This document shows positions 9,664-18,371 of a DNA stretch of 64,000 bases, one piece after another; the first letter of the stretch is position 1; the number at the start of each line of letters is the position of its first letter. The DNA is taken from positions 186,001-250,000 of the forward strand of contig NZ_JAPDDR010000008.1 in NCBI RefSeq assembly GCF_025950095.1, read 5' to 3'. The notes under the pieces were generated by a model. The model had not been told where the DNA came from. It did no database searches and worked only from the letters and a program-made list of their open reading frames with translations. This stretch comes from Luteolibacter rhizosphaerae. GTDB taxonomy: Bacteria; Verrucomicrobiota; Verrucomicrobiia; Verrucomicrobiales; Akkermansiaceae. A program made the translations under genes and the position numbers.

Positions 9664-9692
9664 TTGACAAGGCCCGGGCCGCCCTCTTAGCT
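9664..9692 (+). promoter_or_regulatory. Possible tig promoter
   Basis: A perfect -35 hexamer TTGACA (9664-9669) is followed after 17 bases by TTAGCT, a poor -10. It lies about 50 bases upstream of the tig ATG. Supported only by the -35 box and position. Confidence 0.35.
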
Positions 9693-9740
9693 TCTCGCCC
9701 CCGGCGCGCCCTAGGCCTTTCCCGCGCCGAATTTTCCGCC

Positions 9741-11072
9741 ATGAACATCACCGTTGAAAAGCAGCCGAACTGCCTCGCCACGCTGCGCGTCGAAGTCCCG
9801 TCCGACACCGTGAAGAGCGAGCGCGCCAAGATCGTGTCCGGCTACACCGCCCAGGCAAAGATCCCCGGCTTCCGTCCCGGTAAGGCCCCGAAGAACGTGA
9901 TCGAGAAGCGTTTCCAGACCGCGATCACCGAGGAACTCGACGACCGCCTCGTCCGCCAGGCCTACGATGAGGCCCTCCGCAAGGAGGCGCTCAAGGTGCT
10001 CAATTTCGGCATCCCGCAGAATCTCAACCACAACGAGGACGGCTCACTGACCTTCCAAGCCACCCTCACCTTGGCTCCGGAAGTGGCCCTGCCGCAATAT
10101 AAGGGCATCACCGTGAAGTCGCCCTCCACCGAGGCCACCGACGCGGACGTGGAAGCCCAGCTCGACGGTCTCCGCGAGCGCTTCGCCGATTACCAGGATA
10201 TCGAAGGCCGCGCCGCCGAAGCCGGTGACCTCGCCGTGATCGACTTCACCTCCTCGCTGGAAGGCAAGCCGCTCGAAGAAGCCCTCGGCAAACCTGCCGG
10301 CTACCTCAGCGGTCGCGAAGGCTTCTGGCTCAAGCTCGACGAGAATAGCTTCCTGCCCGGCTTCTCCGCCCAGGCCGCCGGTCTCAACATCGGGGACAGC
10401 AAGGACATCGCCCTCACCATCCCGGAAGACTTCCCGCTCTCCGACCTCCGCTCGAAGGAAGTCGTCTTCCACGTCACCCTCAAGGGTCTCAAGCAGGCCG
10501 TCCTGCCCGAGCTGAACGACGAGTTCGCCGCCAAGGTCACCGGGGGCAAGACCCTTGATGAGCTGAAGGAGCTCGCCAAGCAGCAGATCGAGATGGAGAA
10601 GCGCCGCCGCACCGACGACTTCAAGGTCAACCAGATCGTCGAGCACTTCAACTCGCTGGTCGACTTCGAGCTGCCGGAAGACCTCGTCCGCCACGAGACC
10701 CAAGGTCAGGCCGACGCCCTCGTAGAGCGCGGTGTGAAGTCAGGCATGACCCAAGAGGAGCTCATCGCCCAGCAAGGCGAGATCTTCGCCACCGCTGGCG
10801 ATCAGGCCCGCACCAATCTCAAGACCAACTTCATCCTTCAGGAGATCGCCCGCACCGAGGGTATCTCCGTGAGCGATCAGGAACTGGTGAATCACCTCGC
10901 GATGATCGCCCAGTCCCGCAAACAGAATCCGAAGAAGTTCATCAAGGAGCTTCAGCGCGGGGGACGCATCCCGGGCATCCGCAATTCCATGCTGGTGGGC
11001 AAGGCCATTGACTTCGTGCTGGAGCACGCCACCGTCGAGGAAATCGCAGATGAACCAACCTCAGATGAGTAA
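9741..11072 (+). CDS. tig: Trigger factor
   Basis: A 443-residue ribosome-associated chaperone with peptidyl-prolyl isomerase activity that meets nascent chains at the exit tunnel. The ribosome-docking signature GFRPGKAP is at residues 43-50 (Phe44, Arg45, Lys48). The FKBP-type domain spans roughly residues 150-245, and the helical C-terminal arms complete the protein. Length is usual for the family. Its last codons overlap the clpP start at 11050, giving the widespread tig-clpP-clpX order that links folding and proteolysis. Confidence 0.95.
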   Translation: MNITVEKQPNCLATLRVEVPSDTVKSERAKIVSGYTAQAKIPGFRPGKAPKNVIEKRFQTAITEELDDRLVRQAYDEALRKEALKVLNFGIPQNLNHNEDGSLTFQATLTLAPEVALPQYKGITVKSPSTEATDADVEAQLDGLRERFADYQDIEGRAAEAGDLAVIDFTSSLEGKPLEEALGKPAGYLSGREGFWLKLDENSFLPGFSAQAAGLNIGDSKDIALTIPEDFPLSDLRSKEVVFHVTLKGLKQAVLPELNDEFAAKVTGGKTLDELKELAKQQIEMEKRRRTDDFKVNQIVEHFNSLVDFELPEDLVRHETQGQADALVERGVKSGMTQEELIAQQGEIFATAGDQARTNLKTNFILQEIARTEGISVSDQELVNHLAMIAQSRKQNPKKFIKELQRGGRIPGIRNSMLVGKAIDFVLEHATVEEIADEPTSDE

Positions 11073-11757
11073 TTTCCCGAACATGATCCAGGCCGGGGGA
11101 GACCCCCGGAATAGCTATTACGTCCCCGTGGTCATCGAACAGGATGGCCGCGGCGAGCGCTCCTTCGATATCTATTCCCGCCTTCTCAAGGACCGGATCA
11201 TCTTCATCGGGACCCCGATCGACGACTTCGTCGCCAACTCCGTCATTGCCCAGCTTCTGTTCCTGCAAATGCAGGACCCGAAAAAGGACATTCACATCTA
11301 CATCAACAGCCCCGGCGGTTCCGTTACCGCCGGCCTCGCGATGTATGACACGATGCAGTTCATGACCTGCGACGTGAATACCTACTGCATCGGCATCGCC
11401 GCCTCCATGGGCTCGGTGCTGCTGACGGCGGGCACGAAGGGCAAGCGCTTCTGCCTGCCCAACTCGCACGTTATGATCCACCAGGTCTCCGGTGGCGCCC
11501 AAGGCACCGCGCTCGATGTCGAGCGGACCTTCGGCTTCATGATCAACCTGAACAACCGCCTGCACGGCATCCTCGCCAAGCACAGCGGCAAAACGCTGGA
11601 GCAACTCAAGAAGGACTCCGAGCGCGACAACTACATGACCGGCGAAGAGGCAGTGGCTTACGGCCTCGTCGACAAGGTCCTGGAGAATCGCAAGCAACTC
11701 CCCGACGCCGTCGCCGCCCTCGCGGACGCGAATGACGGAAAAAAGGACGACGCCTGA
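11050..11757 (+). CDS. clpP: ATP-dependent Clp protease proteolytic subunit
   Basis: A 235-residue serine protease that forms the double heptameric chamber fed by ClpX. The catalytic triad Ser119 (AASMGS), His144 (MIHQ) and Asp193 (ERDNYM) is complete and correctly spaced. I chose the ATG at 11050 because GAGG lies nine bases upstream. The ATG at 11065 is an alternative that overlaps the tig stop but has no Shine-Dalgarno sequence; the frame from 11008 is too long. The start overlaps tig by 23 bases. An intrinsic terminator follows at 11776. Confidence 0.95.
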   Translation: MNQPQMSNFPNMIQAGGDPRNSYYVPVVIEQDGRGERSFDIYSRLLKDRIIFIGTPIDDFVANSVIAQLLFLQMQDPKKDIHIYINSPGGSVTAGLAMYDTMQFMTCDVNTYCIGIAASMGSVLLTAGTKGKRFCLPNSHVMIHQVSGGAQGTALDVERTFGFMINLNNRLHGILAKHSGKTLEQLKKDSERDNYMTGEEAVAYGLVDKVLENRKQLPDAVAALADANDGKKDDA

Positions 11758-11775
11758 ATTCTTTTACGCTATTGT

Positions 11776-11815
11776 CAGGCGTCGGGCTTCCTCGGCCCGG
11801 CGCCTGCTTTTTTAT
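11776..11815 (+). terminator. Terminator-like hairpin between clpP and clpX
   Basis: The 12-bp stem CAGGCGTCGGGC (11776-11787) pairs with GCCCGGCGCCTG (11795-11806) with one G-T pair, followed by C and seven Ts. It ends only about 13 bases before the clpX ATG. Confidence 0.85.
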
Positions 11816-11827
11816 TCCCGGCACCCC

Positions 11828-13105
11828 ATGGCACGCGCTTCCAATCTCACCATGTGTTCCTTCTGTGGCAAAAGCCACTCGGAGGTGAAAAAGCTTATCG
11901 CAGGCCCAGGCGTCTACATCTGCAACGAGTGCGTCGAGGTCTGCTCCAACATCCTCGACAAGGAGCTCAACGAGGCCGCTCCCAAGCCCGCGAAGAACCG
12001 TCGAAGCCAGAACGTCAAGCGCCTGCCATCCCCGGCGGAACTGCGCGGCAAGCTCGACGAGTTCGTCATCGGCCAGGAGCACGCCAAGAAGGTTCTCTCT
12101 GTCGCCGTCTACAATCACTACCAGCGCCTGCGCCAGGATCAAGTCACCCTGGGCGAGGAGTTCGCGGAGGTCGATATCGAGAAGTCGAATGTCCTCCTCC
12201 TCGGCCCCACCGGCTCCGGCAAGACCCTGCTCGCCCGCACCCTCGCGCGCCTGCTGGACGTTCCTTTCTGCATCGTCGATGCCACCACGCTCACGGAAGC
12301 CGGCTACGTCGGTGAAGACGTGGAGAACATCATCCTGCGCCTGCTCCAAGCCTCCGACTTCGACGTCGAGCGCGCCGAGCGCGGCATCATCTACGTCGAC
12401 GAAATCGACAAGATCGGCCGCAAGACCGACAACGTCTCCATCACCCGCGATGTCTCCGGCGAGGGTGTCCAACAGGCCCTGCTCAAGATCCTCGAAGGCA
12501 CCGTCTGCAACGTGCCGCCCCAAGGCGGCCGCAAGCACCCGCAGCAGGAGTACATCCAAGTGAATACGGAGAAGATCCTCTTCATCTGCGGCGGCGCCTT
12601 CGTCGGCTTGGAGGACATGATCCAGCGCCGCATGGGTCGCAGCACTCTTGGCTTCCACGGCTCCGCCGCGGAGGTAAAGTCCAACACCGGCAATATCCTC
12701 GATCTCACCGAGCCGGAGGACCTCCTGCACTTCGGCCTCATCCCGGAGTTCATCGGCCGCCTGCCCGTCATCTCCGCCCTGCGCAAGCTCACCGAGGACG
12801 AGCTCATCTCCATCCTCACCGAGCCGAAGAACGCATTGGTGAAGCAGTACGGCAAGCAGCTCGCCCTGAACGGCGTGAAGCTCCGCGTGACCCGCGATGC
12901 CCTCCGCGCCCTCGCGGAGGAAGCGGTCCGCCGCGGCACCGGCGCCCGCGCCCTTCGCTCCATCTTCGAGCGCCTCATGCTGGATGTCATGTACGATGTC
13001 CCCTCGCAGGGGAACATCGAGGCCATCACCATCAATCGCCCCGTCGTTCTCGGCGAGCGCCCGCCCCTCGTCCGCCGCAAGCGCGCCGACAAGGACGCGG
13101 CGTGA
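11828..13105 (+). CDS. clpX: ATP-dependent Clp protease ATP-binding subunit ClpX
   Basis: A 425-residue AAA+ unfoldase that recognises tagged substrates and feeds ClpP. The N-terminal zinc-binding domain has Cys10/Cys13 and Cys32/Cys35. Walker A GPTGSGKT is at 126-133, the pore loop GYVG at 159-162 and Walker B (Asp191-Glu192) in IIYVDEID. The ClpP-docking tripeptide is LGF rather than the commoner IGF. The ATG at 11828 puts the zinc domain at the very N-terminus as expected; the longer frame from 11732 would run through the terminator hairpin. There is almost no space for a separate promoter after that hairpin. Confidence 0.95.
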   Translation: MARASNLTMCSFCGKSHSEVKKLIAGPGVYICNECVEVCSNILDKELNEAAPKPAKNRRSQNVKRLPSPAELRGKLDEFVIGQEHAKKVLSVAVYNHYQRLRQDQVTLGEEFAEVDIEKSNVLLLGPTGSGKTLLARTLARLLDVPFCIVDATTLTEAGYVGEDVENIILRLLQASDFDVERAERGIIYVDEIDKIGRKTDNVSITRDVSGEGVQQALLKILEGTVCNVPPQGGRKHPQQEYIQVNTEKILFICGGAFVGLEDMIQRRMGRSTLGFHGSAAEVKSNTGNILDLTEPEDLLHFGLIPEFIGRLPVISALRKLTEDELISILTEPKNALVKQYGKQLALNGVKLRVTRDALRALAEEAVRRGTGARALRSIFERLMLDVMYDVPSQGNIEAITINRPVVLGERPPLVRRKRADKDAA

Positions 13106-13124
13106 GCCACGGTCACTTCCCAAG

Positions 13125-13162
13125 CGCCACACCCGGTCTCCGGGTGTGGCGTTTCTCGTTTC
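13125..13162 (+). terminator. Intrinsic terminator of clpX
   Basis: A perfect 12-bp stem, CGCCACACCCGG (13125-13136) with CCGGGTGTGGCG (13140-13151), and a three-base loop, followed by TTTCTCGTTT. Confidence 0.9.
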
Positions 13163-13294
13163 CGTTTTGGATCGTTCCATCGTCCTCTTCATCGGTGTGA
13201 ATCGGTCAGGGGGTATAATCGGACGCTTGCGATTTTTCTGTGTCACACGCAGATCCGGGTGATTCCCTATCTATCGGGCTTTGATGTGAATTTT

Positions 13295-13307
13295 ATGCAA
13301 TTTGCAT
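13295..13307. promoter_or_regulatory. Perfect short palindrome, candidate operator of the GH76 gene
   Basis: ATGCAA and TTGCAT flank a single T in an A+T-rich setting about 125 bases upstream of the GH76 start. Position and symmetry fit a repressor site; no regulator is identified. Confidence 0.35.
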
Positions 13308-13431
13308 GATGCTCGTAAGGGTCGATAGACAAACTTTCCTTGGTCCTGAAGTGGCGGATGATATGTCTTAGGTCTTCCCATAGGTGCCGATTCACCTGCG
13401 GGGAGATCAACCCATAAAGACCCAAGGAAAA

Positions 13432-15036
13432 ATGCACTTGAATGCAACACGGAAGAGCTACGTACACGCGGCGGCCCCTGTCTCCTTGAAAGGCTTGGCG
13501 ATCGCCCTGTCGCTGGCCACCGCAGTCCCCGCATCCGCCTTCTGGCCGGCCGATGCCGATACCGCCTTCAACGCCTATAACAACGCCTTCTACGTGGCGA
13601 ACGGCGGCAATGCCTACTACAAGCTCGATACCGGCAGCAGCGGCCCCGGCTGGTGGACCCTCGCCGAGCAGATCGAAATGGCGGAGGATGCCCACGACCG
13701 CAATCCCACGGCGGGCAACAAGGCCATCGTCAGCGCCCTCTGCAATGGCTTCGTGAACCAGTACGGCAACCTCTGGACGAACAACAGCTTCAACGACGAT
13801 ATCGCCTGGGCCGTCATCGCGTTCGCCCGCGCCTATCAGATTACCGGCAACACCTTCTACCGCGACCGCGCGAAGGCGAACTTCGATGCGATGTATGCGC
13901 GAGCCTGGGACAGTGCGCTCGGCGGCGGCCTGTGGTGGACGACCGGCAAGGGCTCGAAGAACGCCTGCATCAATTGCCCCGCCTCCATCGGCGCCTACCT
14001 CCTCTATCAGATCTACAACGACAGCAGCTACCTGACCAAGGCGCAGGCCACCTACAACTGGACCCGGAACACCCTCTTCAATGCCTCCACCGGCCAGGTC
14101 TACGACAACATCAGCTCCGGCGGCACGATCACGAACTGGGTCTTCACCTACAACCAGGGTACCTTCATCGGCGCGGCCAACTTCCTCGGCAATGTCAGCG
14201 ATGCCACTCTCGCCGCGAACTGCACCAAGAACACCCTCTGCACGAATGGCATCCTGCCGGACTCGGTGGAGAACAGCGATGGCGGCGGCTTCAATGGCAT
14301 CTTCATCCGCTGGATGGCGAAGTTCATGAAGGACCGCAATCTCCAGAGTTCCTTCCAACCCTGGCTCCAGCTCAATGCGAATGCGGCATGGAACGTCCGC
14401 CGCACTTCGGACAATCTCGGCTGGAACAACTGGCGCACGAACACGCCCACCGGAACGCGCTACTCTTGGGGCTGCTCCAGCATGCCGCTGATCCTCCAAG
14501 TCATCCCGCACGATGGCGAGGGCATCATGCTCTGCCAGGACATCGATTACCAGGGCGCGCCCAGCCAGCTCATCGGCCCGGGGAACTACAGCACCGCCCA
14601 ACTCGGCGCGCTCAATGTGGGGGACAACTCCGTCACCTCCCTGCGCGTCCCGAATGGCTGGCGTGTCACGCTCTATGCGGACAACAACCAGACAGGCAGC
14701 AGTTGGTCCTACACCGGCGATACGAATTGGGTCGGCGCGGCGAACGATGTCGTCTCCTCCATCAAGGTCGAGAACACCGGGGTCATCTTCTATCAGGACC
14801 TGAACTACCTCGGCTCGCGCAAGACCTCGCTCGCCAAGGGCAACTACACCCTTGCGCAGTTGCAGGCGCAGGGGATCCCGAATGACTGGACCTCCTCGCT
14901 GCGCATCCCCGCCGGCTGGACCGTCATCGTCTACGAGCATGACAACTTCACCGGCGCCACCTGGACCTTCAATGCCAGCACCGGCTGGGTCGGTACCGCC
15001 GCGAACGACAAGATGACTTCGGTCCGCATCCAGTGA
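13432..15036 (+). CDS. Secreted GH76-type alpha-1,6-mannanase with two beta/gamma-crystallin-like domains
   Basis: A 534-residue exported enzyme. The ATG at 13432 has AAGGA just upstream and yields a signal peptide of about 40 residues ending in PASA. Residues 45-370 match an (alpha/alpha)6 hydrolase of family GH76, which cleaves alpha-1,6-mannan backbones; the expected catalytic Asp pair is Asp122-Asp123 in NDDIAWAV. The C-terminal 170 residues form two similar modules (CQDIDYQG and YQDLNYLG motifs, each ending in SSIKV/SSLRI-type strands) that resemble beta/gamma-crystallin folds, perhaps for calcium or carbohydrate binding. The combination is unusual. A terminator-like hairpin follows at 15064. 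Confidence 0.8.
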   Translation: MHLNATRKSYVHAAAPVSLKGLAIALSLATAVPASAFWPADADTAFNAYNNAFYVANGGNAYYKLDTGSSGPGWWTLAEQIEMAEDAHDRNPTAGNKAIVSALCNGFVNQYGNLWTNNSFNDDIAWAVIAFARAYQITGNTFYRDRAKANFDAMYARAWDSALGGGLWWTTGKGSKNACINCPASIGAYLLYQIYNDSSYLTKAQATYNWTRNTLFNASTGQVYDNISSGGTITNWVFTYNQGTFIGAANFLGNVSDATLAANCTKNTLCTNGILPDSVENSDGGGFNGIFIRWMAKFMKDRNLQSSFQPWLQLNANAAWNVRRTSDNLGWNNWRTNTPTGTRYSWGCSSMPLILQVIPHDGEGIMLCQDIDYQGAPSQLIGPGNYSTAQLGALNVGDNSVTSLRVPNGWRVTLYADNNQTGSSWSYTGDTNWVGAANDVVSSIKVENTGVIFYQDLNYLGSRKTSLAKGNYTLAQLQAQGIPNDWTSSLRIPAGWTVIVYEHDNFTGATWTFNASTGWVGTAANDKMTSVRIQ

Positions 15037-15063
15037 TTCCCATGTCATGGGCTTGATCCCGGG

Positions 15064-15105
15064 GCGCGGGCGGCGCTGCTGTCGCCCGCGCTCCTTCTTC
15101 CTTTG
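15064..15105 (+). terminator. Terminator-like hairpin after the GH76 gene
   Basis: GCGCGGGCG (15064-15072) pairs perfectly with CGCCCGCGC (15083-15091), followed by a pyrimidine-rich TCCTTCTTCCTTTG tail. Confidence 0.65.
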
Positions 15106-15117
15106 CTTGGTCCCGTC

Positions 15118-16086
15118 ATGAGTTCGACTCCACAGCGCTATTGTCCCCCGGTCCGAATGGGCTTGGCGGGGCTTGCCGTGCTCGTGTTGTTGCTCGCGGG
15201 TGGGGTCGCGGTCTGGAGGAGTGATGAGCGAGTTGAGGGCAGGGCGACTGAAGCGGGCAGGGGACGGGTGGCGGAGCGGGATGCCGTGCGGCGTTCGTCT
15301 GCACCGGAACGCTACCGGCAGCTTCTGGCCCGGCTGGAGGCGGCAGCCGCGGATGCCGGGGCATCGGAGGTGGATGGGCAGGGGTTGAGTGCCTTCCATC
15401 GCATCACCGGCTCGCTGGAGTCGGAGGACTTCGCCGCGCTGCTGGAGTCGGGTCAGGGTTCGGCTGAGCTGCGCTTGAAGGTGCTGTTGGCTTGGGCGGA
15501 GCGGGATCCCCGCGCTGCGGCGGAGGCCTTGGCCCGGTTGGGTGAGATGCCTCCGGAGGCTTCCGCGCTGCTGGCGGGGACGTGGGCGCGGCAGGATCTG
15601 GAGGCGGCATTGGGATGGGGCAGGGGATTGCCTTCCGGGGCGGAGCGGGATGGGGTCTTGCAGGCCTTGGCCGGGGAGGCGGCGCTGAAGGAGCCGAGGG
15701 TGGCGATCGAGTTGCTGGAGGAGTTGGAGTCCTCCGAGGAGTCGAGGGCGACCTTGAGCCAAGCGGCGGGGGCTTGGGCAGGAAGCGATCCTGAGGCTGC
15801 GGCGGCTTGGGCGCTTGGTCTTGAGGAGCCCGTCCAACGCGAAGCCGCGCTTGCGGCGATCGCCACCGCCTGGGCCGACCGCGATCCGCAGGCGGCGGCG
15901 GCGCTGGTGTTGGAGTCGGTGGGAGATGGATCGATCGAAGAGAACTCCATCGTCGGCATCGTCCAACGCTTCGCCTTCCGGGATCCGCAGGCAGCCCGCG
16001 AATGGGTCGATCAATTCCCTGCCGGCCGCACCCGCGAACGCGCCGAAGCCGAACTCCAGCGCATCGCGAGCAGGGCGGGACGGTAG
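15118..16086 (+). CDS. Membrane-anchored helical-repeat protein
   Basis: A 322-residue protein of unknown function. One hydrophobic segment (about residues 15-36) follows a short basic N-terminus, so the rest should be periplasmic or lipid-anchored outside. The remainder is nearly all helix and built from repeated units of about 35-40 residues containing W-A-x-x-DP-x-AAA (AWAERDPRAAAE, AWAGSDPEAAAA, AWADRDPQAAAA, FAFRDPQAARE), reminiscent of TPR/HEAT-like solenoids. The frame can extend to a TTG at 15103, but the ATG at 15118 gives a better membrane anchor. The gene is convergent with the terminase-like gene, with only 13 bases between the stops. Probably a protein-interaction scaffold. Confidence 0.7.
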   Translation: MSSTPQRYCPPVRMGLAGLAVLVLLLAGGVAVWRSDERVEGRATEAGRGRVAERDAVRRSSAPERYRQLLARLEAAAADAGASEVDGQGLSAFHRITGSLESEDFAALLESGQGSAELRLKVLLAWAERDPRAAAEALARLGEMPPEASALLAGTWARQDLEAALGWGRGLPSGAERDGVLQALAGEAALKEPRVAIELLEELESSEESRATLSQAAGAWAGSDPEAAAAWALGLEEPVQREAALAAIATAWADRDPQAAAALVLESVGDGSIEENSIVGIVQRFAFRDPQAAREWVDQFPAGRTRERAEAELQRIASRAGR

Positions 16087-16099
16087 GACGGAACCGTGA

Positions 16100-16591
16100 T
16101 CAGGCGACGCGGGTGTTCGGGATGATGGGGTCGTCTTCCCAGACTTTCTTGAGGATGATGGTGACCTCGCGCTCGGAGAGGCGGTCGGGCTTCTCGACGC
16201 GGAGCCAGCCGAGCATGGCGCAGAGGAGCTTGGCGGCGCCGAGCTTGCAGACGCCCTTCACGCGGCGGCGTGAGGCGGCCTTGGTATCGAACTCGATGAG
16301 CTCCTGGGTGGCGGGGTGGTCGGGATGGAGTTCGCTGACGGGGGTCTGGAGGATGGTGAGGAGGTAGCGGATCATCTCCTCGCGTTCCATGATGGAGGCG
16401 TCCTCGGAGCTTTGTTGGAGACGCTCGACCTCGGCGATGACGTCGGGGTGGGCGGCGAGCTTGGAAGCGCGGGCGGAGCCTTCGCGACCGTAGGCCTTGA
16501 GATAGGCTTCATTCTGGGTAGTGCCGTTGGCGAGGAGACGGGCGAGTTTGCGTTGGCGCGGATTGAGCGAATGTCTGGAAATGTCTGCCAT
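16100..16591 (-). CDS. Phage terminase small subunit-like DNA-binding protein
   Basis: A 163-residue protein. Residues 8-45 read LNPRQRKLARLLANGTTQNE..., the helix-turn-helix segment typical of phage terminase small subunits (LTPKQ-x-F...NATEAY), which recognise pac sites and recruit the large subunit. The C-terminal half is helical and charged. I use the ATG at 16591; an in-frame TTG lies two codons upstream. No large terminase, portal or capsid gene is nearby, so this is either a phage remnant or a host-adopted DNA-binding protein. The family call rests on the N-terminal motif only. Confidence 0.55.
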   Translation of the reverse strand: MADISRHSLNPRQRKLARLLANGTTQNEAYLKAYGREGSARASKLAAHPDVIAEVERLQQSSEDASIMEREEMIRYLLTILQTPVSELHPDHPATQELIEFDTKAASRRRVKGVCKLGAAKLLCAMLGWLRVEKPDRLSEREVTIILKKVWEDDPIIPNTRVA

Positions 16592-16699
16592 TTCCAATTA
16601 TTGCACGGGAGGGTGGGGGAGCGGCTACTGCGGCGATCCTTGCCGGCCGCAGATCGGAAAAAAGCGGATCCGGATCTAACAGGTTCCGGGGTGGGGTTT

Positions 16700-16750
16700 T
16701 TGCCGCGAAGAGGCGCAAAAGGCGCGAAGTTCAAAGGCGGGAAGCACGGA
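16700..16750. repeat. Degenerate short repeat cluster
   Basis: Imperfect units of about 10 bases follow one another (GAGGCGCAAA, AGGCGCGAAG, AAAGGCGGGAAG). This type of low-complexity spacer is not protein-coding here. Confidence 0.45.
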
Positions 16751-16863
16751 ATCCGTGGAAGGGAGGGAGGAGGGTTGTTCGGGGAGGGTGGCTTGGCTGG
16801 TGGTGTCTTGCCGACACCTTGAGGGGATTTTGTGATTTGGCGCGTGGATGCTGCGGAAATTTG

Positions 16864-16890
16864 ACCGCGGATCACGTGGATGAGATGGGA
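16864..16890. repeat. 9-bp-period intergenic repeat
   Basis: ACCGCGGAT, CACGTGGAT and GAGATGGGA are consecutive 9-mers. They are in phase with the reverse complement of the units at 2018 and 25771 (consensus xACRCGGAT). Confidence 0.5.
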
Positions 16891-17062
16891 GAGGTTGTTG
16901 TGTCGACCTGAGCGATTCCCATTCCTCGTTGCGGAGTGGATCGGATCTTAGCCGGTATGCAAGCACAGCGCAGCCACCGGTCCAGCCCGACCGATCAACC
17001 GCGTCCCGGAGGGCCGCCGGAAGTCCGCGCGCTCTCTGTTGGCCCGCGCAATCCGAGGCCAA

Positions 17063-17545
17063 TCAAGCCCTGATCTCGAAACCGTAGTCTTGGAGGATCT
17101 TGACCCCATCCTCCCGGCCATCACTCGCGTATCCGATCACCCTACCGTCCGGCACCACCGAGACATAGGCTGGATGTGAGTCCAGATTGATGGCGAAAGC
17201 CCCTTCAAGCTCGCGCTGTGCTGAGATAAGGGCCGCGATCACCCCCGGCGAATGAAGGTTGGAGATCACATTGATCGCTCCCCGCGGCTCGAAGTAGCGG
17301 TTCAGGGTAAAGTCGGCGCTTCCGTATTCTCCGGGATCCTCGGTCGCCTTTCCCACGCCATTCAAGTGTTTGGCGATCACATCGTGTGCCGAATGAAACT
17401 CTGCTTCCGTTGGACGGCTTAGGGCGGAGGGTGGCGAGTAGTCGCCGTCCAGATAGGGCGTGATCCCGGCGTAATCCTTGGCCACCTCCTTGCGGTAAAC
17501 TTTGGGCTTAGGGTCCATCATAGAATCGGTTCTCTCCCTCTCCAT
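17063..17545 (-). CDS. Hypothetical protein, last gene of immunity-type operon
   Basis: A 160-residue soluble acidic protein without a recognised family. The ATG at 17545 is preceded by GGAG within GGAGAGAGGAGACTCTG, a good ribosome-binding site. A central IALISAQRELEGAFAIN segment and the C-terminal HPAYVSVVPDGRVIGYAS look like a compact alpha/beta domain. It is the third of three minus-strand genes: a SUKH-like gene, a frameshifted gene, and this one 18 bases further on. The company and size suggest an immunity-type or antitoxin-like role, which is inference only. Confidence 0.65.
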   Translation of the reverse strand: MERERTDSMMDPKPKVYRKEVAKDYAGITPYLDGDYSPPSALSRPTEAEFHSAHDVIAKHLNGVGKATEDPGEYGSADFTLNRYFEPRGAINVISNLHSPGVIAALISAQRELEGAFAINLDSHPAYVSVVPDGRVIGYASDGREDGVKILQDYGFEIRA

Positions 17546-17563
17546 CAGAGTCTCCTCTCTCCT

Positions 17564-17893
17564 TCATCGCCCCGATCCAGGCACTGGCTTCGCGTGCCAT
17601 GTCCATAGCGTATCGTAGGCAAAGGAGGAATCCAATTGCCCGACATTGAACTTAGTCAGATCACATTTCCGGATCGAGCGACGAAGGCCATCCTTCTCCT
17701 GCTCCAACGGTCCGGGCATCTTCAAGCTGAAGGACTTGATGTGCCTTATTGAGGTAGGCGTCAGCAAGGCACGACACCAACGCCTCCAACACTCCTGCGT
17801 GAACGGTGCCTTGAGGTGTGCCCAAATACCTCTTCAAATCATCGACTGCAGCATCAAACGCCGTGCGGTCGTGTAGTGTTCGGCTTCGGTCAT
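17564..17893 (-). pseudogene. Frameshifted small gene between two immunity-type genes
   Basis: The ATG at 17893 overlaps the stop of the SUKH-like gene (ATGA) and opens MTEAEHY in one frame, which meets a stop after 19 codons. A second frame then reads coherent protein (AFDAAVDDLKRYLG through LADAYLNKAHQVLQLEDA) and itself stops near 17661. From about 17700 the first frame again gives protein-like sequence (EKDGLRRSIRKCDLTKF... to the stop at 17564). Two compensating single-base shifts, near 17870 and near 17690, would restore one polypeptide of about 110 residues. It may be real decay or sequencing error. Family unknown. Confidence 0.5.
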
Positions 17894-18264
17894 TCTTCTC
17901 TCTTCTCCCTCGGTTCCAACAGCAGAGCGTCAAACGACGGAAAGGTCTCCTTGATCGTGTAGCTCTCCATGTAGTGCACCTTTCCGAAACCTTCTTGGGA
18001 CAGATCCAAGTAGAGGTAGCCACCAAATAAGTTGCCGCCGATGTGTAACAACGACTTCTCCAGGATGCCGATGCGTCCCGCATCGTCGTTCTGCAGAAGA
18101 TCTCTCGCGGTAAGAATCTCGTCGACGACTCCAGATCGCGGAAACTGGAAATCGATGGCATCCTCAAGAAATTTGTCCGTGGCGCTGACGAGATACTCAC
18201 GGTAGCTGGTTGGAAGTGCAGCCCCGATCCGTCCTTCAAGATCCCGAACTTGGCTCTCACTCAT
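17890..18264 (-). CDS. SUKH-family (SMI1/KNR4-like) protein, immunity type
   Basis: A 124-residue protein. The segment ALPTSYREYLVSATDKF matches the start of the SUKH fold (LP-x-x-Y-x-x-F/Y-L), and GNLFGGYLYLDLSQEGFGKV fits its central strands. In bacteria, SUKH proteins are typically immunity partners that neutralise polymorphic or contact-dependent toxins, often nucleases. ATG at 18264; the stop overlaps the next gene's ATG, so translation is coupled. A second SUKH-like gene lies at 19326. No toxin gene is visible in the window, so this may be an orphan immunity gene. Confidence 0.65.
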   Translation of the reverse strand: MSESQVRDLEGRIGAALPTSYREYLVSATDKFLEDAIDFQFPRSGVVDEILTARDLLQNDDAGRIGILEKSLLHIGGNLFGGYLYLDLSQEGFGKVHYMESYTIKETFPSFDALLLEPREKREE

Positions 18265-18371
18265 AGTCTTTGCATCTTCAGCGTCTTGTTAGGCATGTCT
18301 TCATTGTGTCGCCCGGTCTGGTTCCGGATACCTCTGCGGAACTTTCGCCTTCGATGGTGTCGGTGGTCGAG

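Larger units (their letters stand above)
13106..13431. other. Intergenic region between clpX and the GH76 gene
   Basis: These 326 bases hold the clpX terminator (13125-13162), a palindrome (13295-13307) and an A+T-richer stretch, about 13200-13430, that probably carries the promoter of the GH76 gene. No gene was seen. Confidence 0.6.
16598..17062. other. Intergenic region with repeats at the left edge of the accessory islet
   Basis: These 465 bases contain GC-rich degenerate repeats (16700-16750) and a 9-bp-period repeat (16864-16890). Open frames on both strands here have no protein character. Confidence 0.6.

Noticed and set aside
13267-16014. 915-codon minus-strand frame opposite the GH76 and repeat-protein genes
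   Set aside because: It crosses a terminator and two well-supported plus-strand genes, and its sequence is low-complexity Arg/Gly/Ala text.
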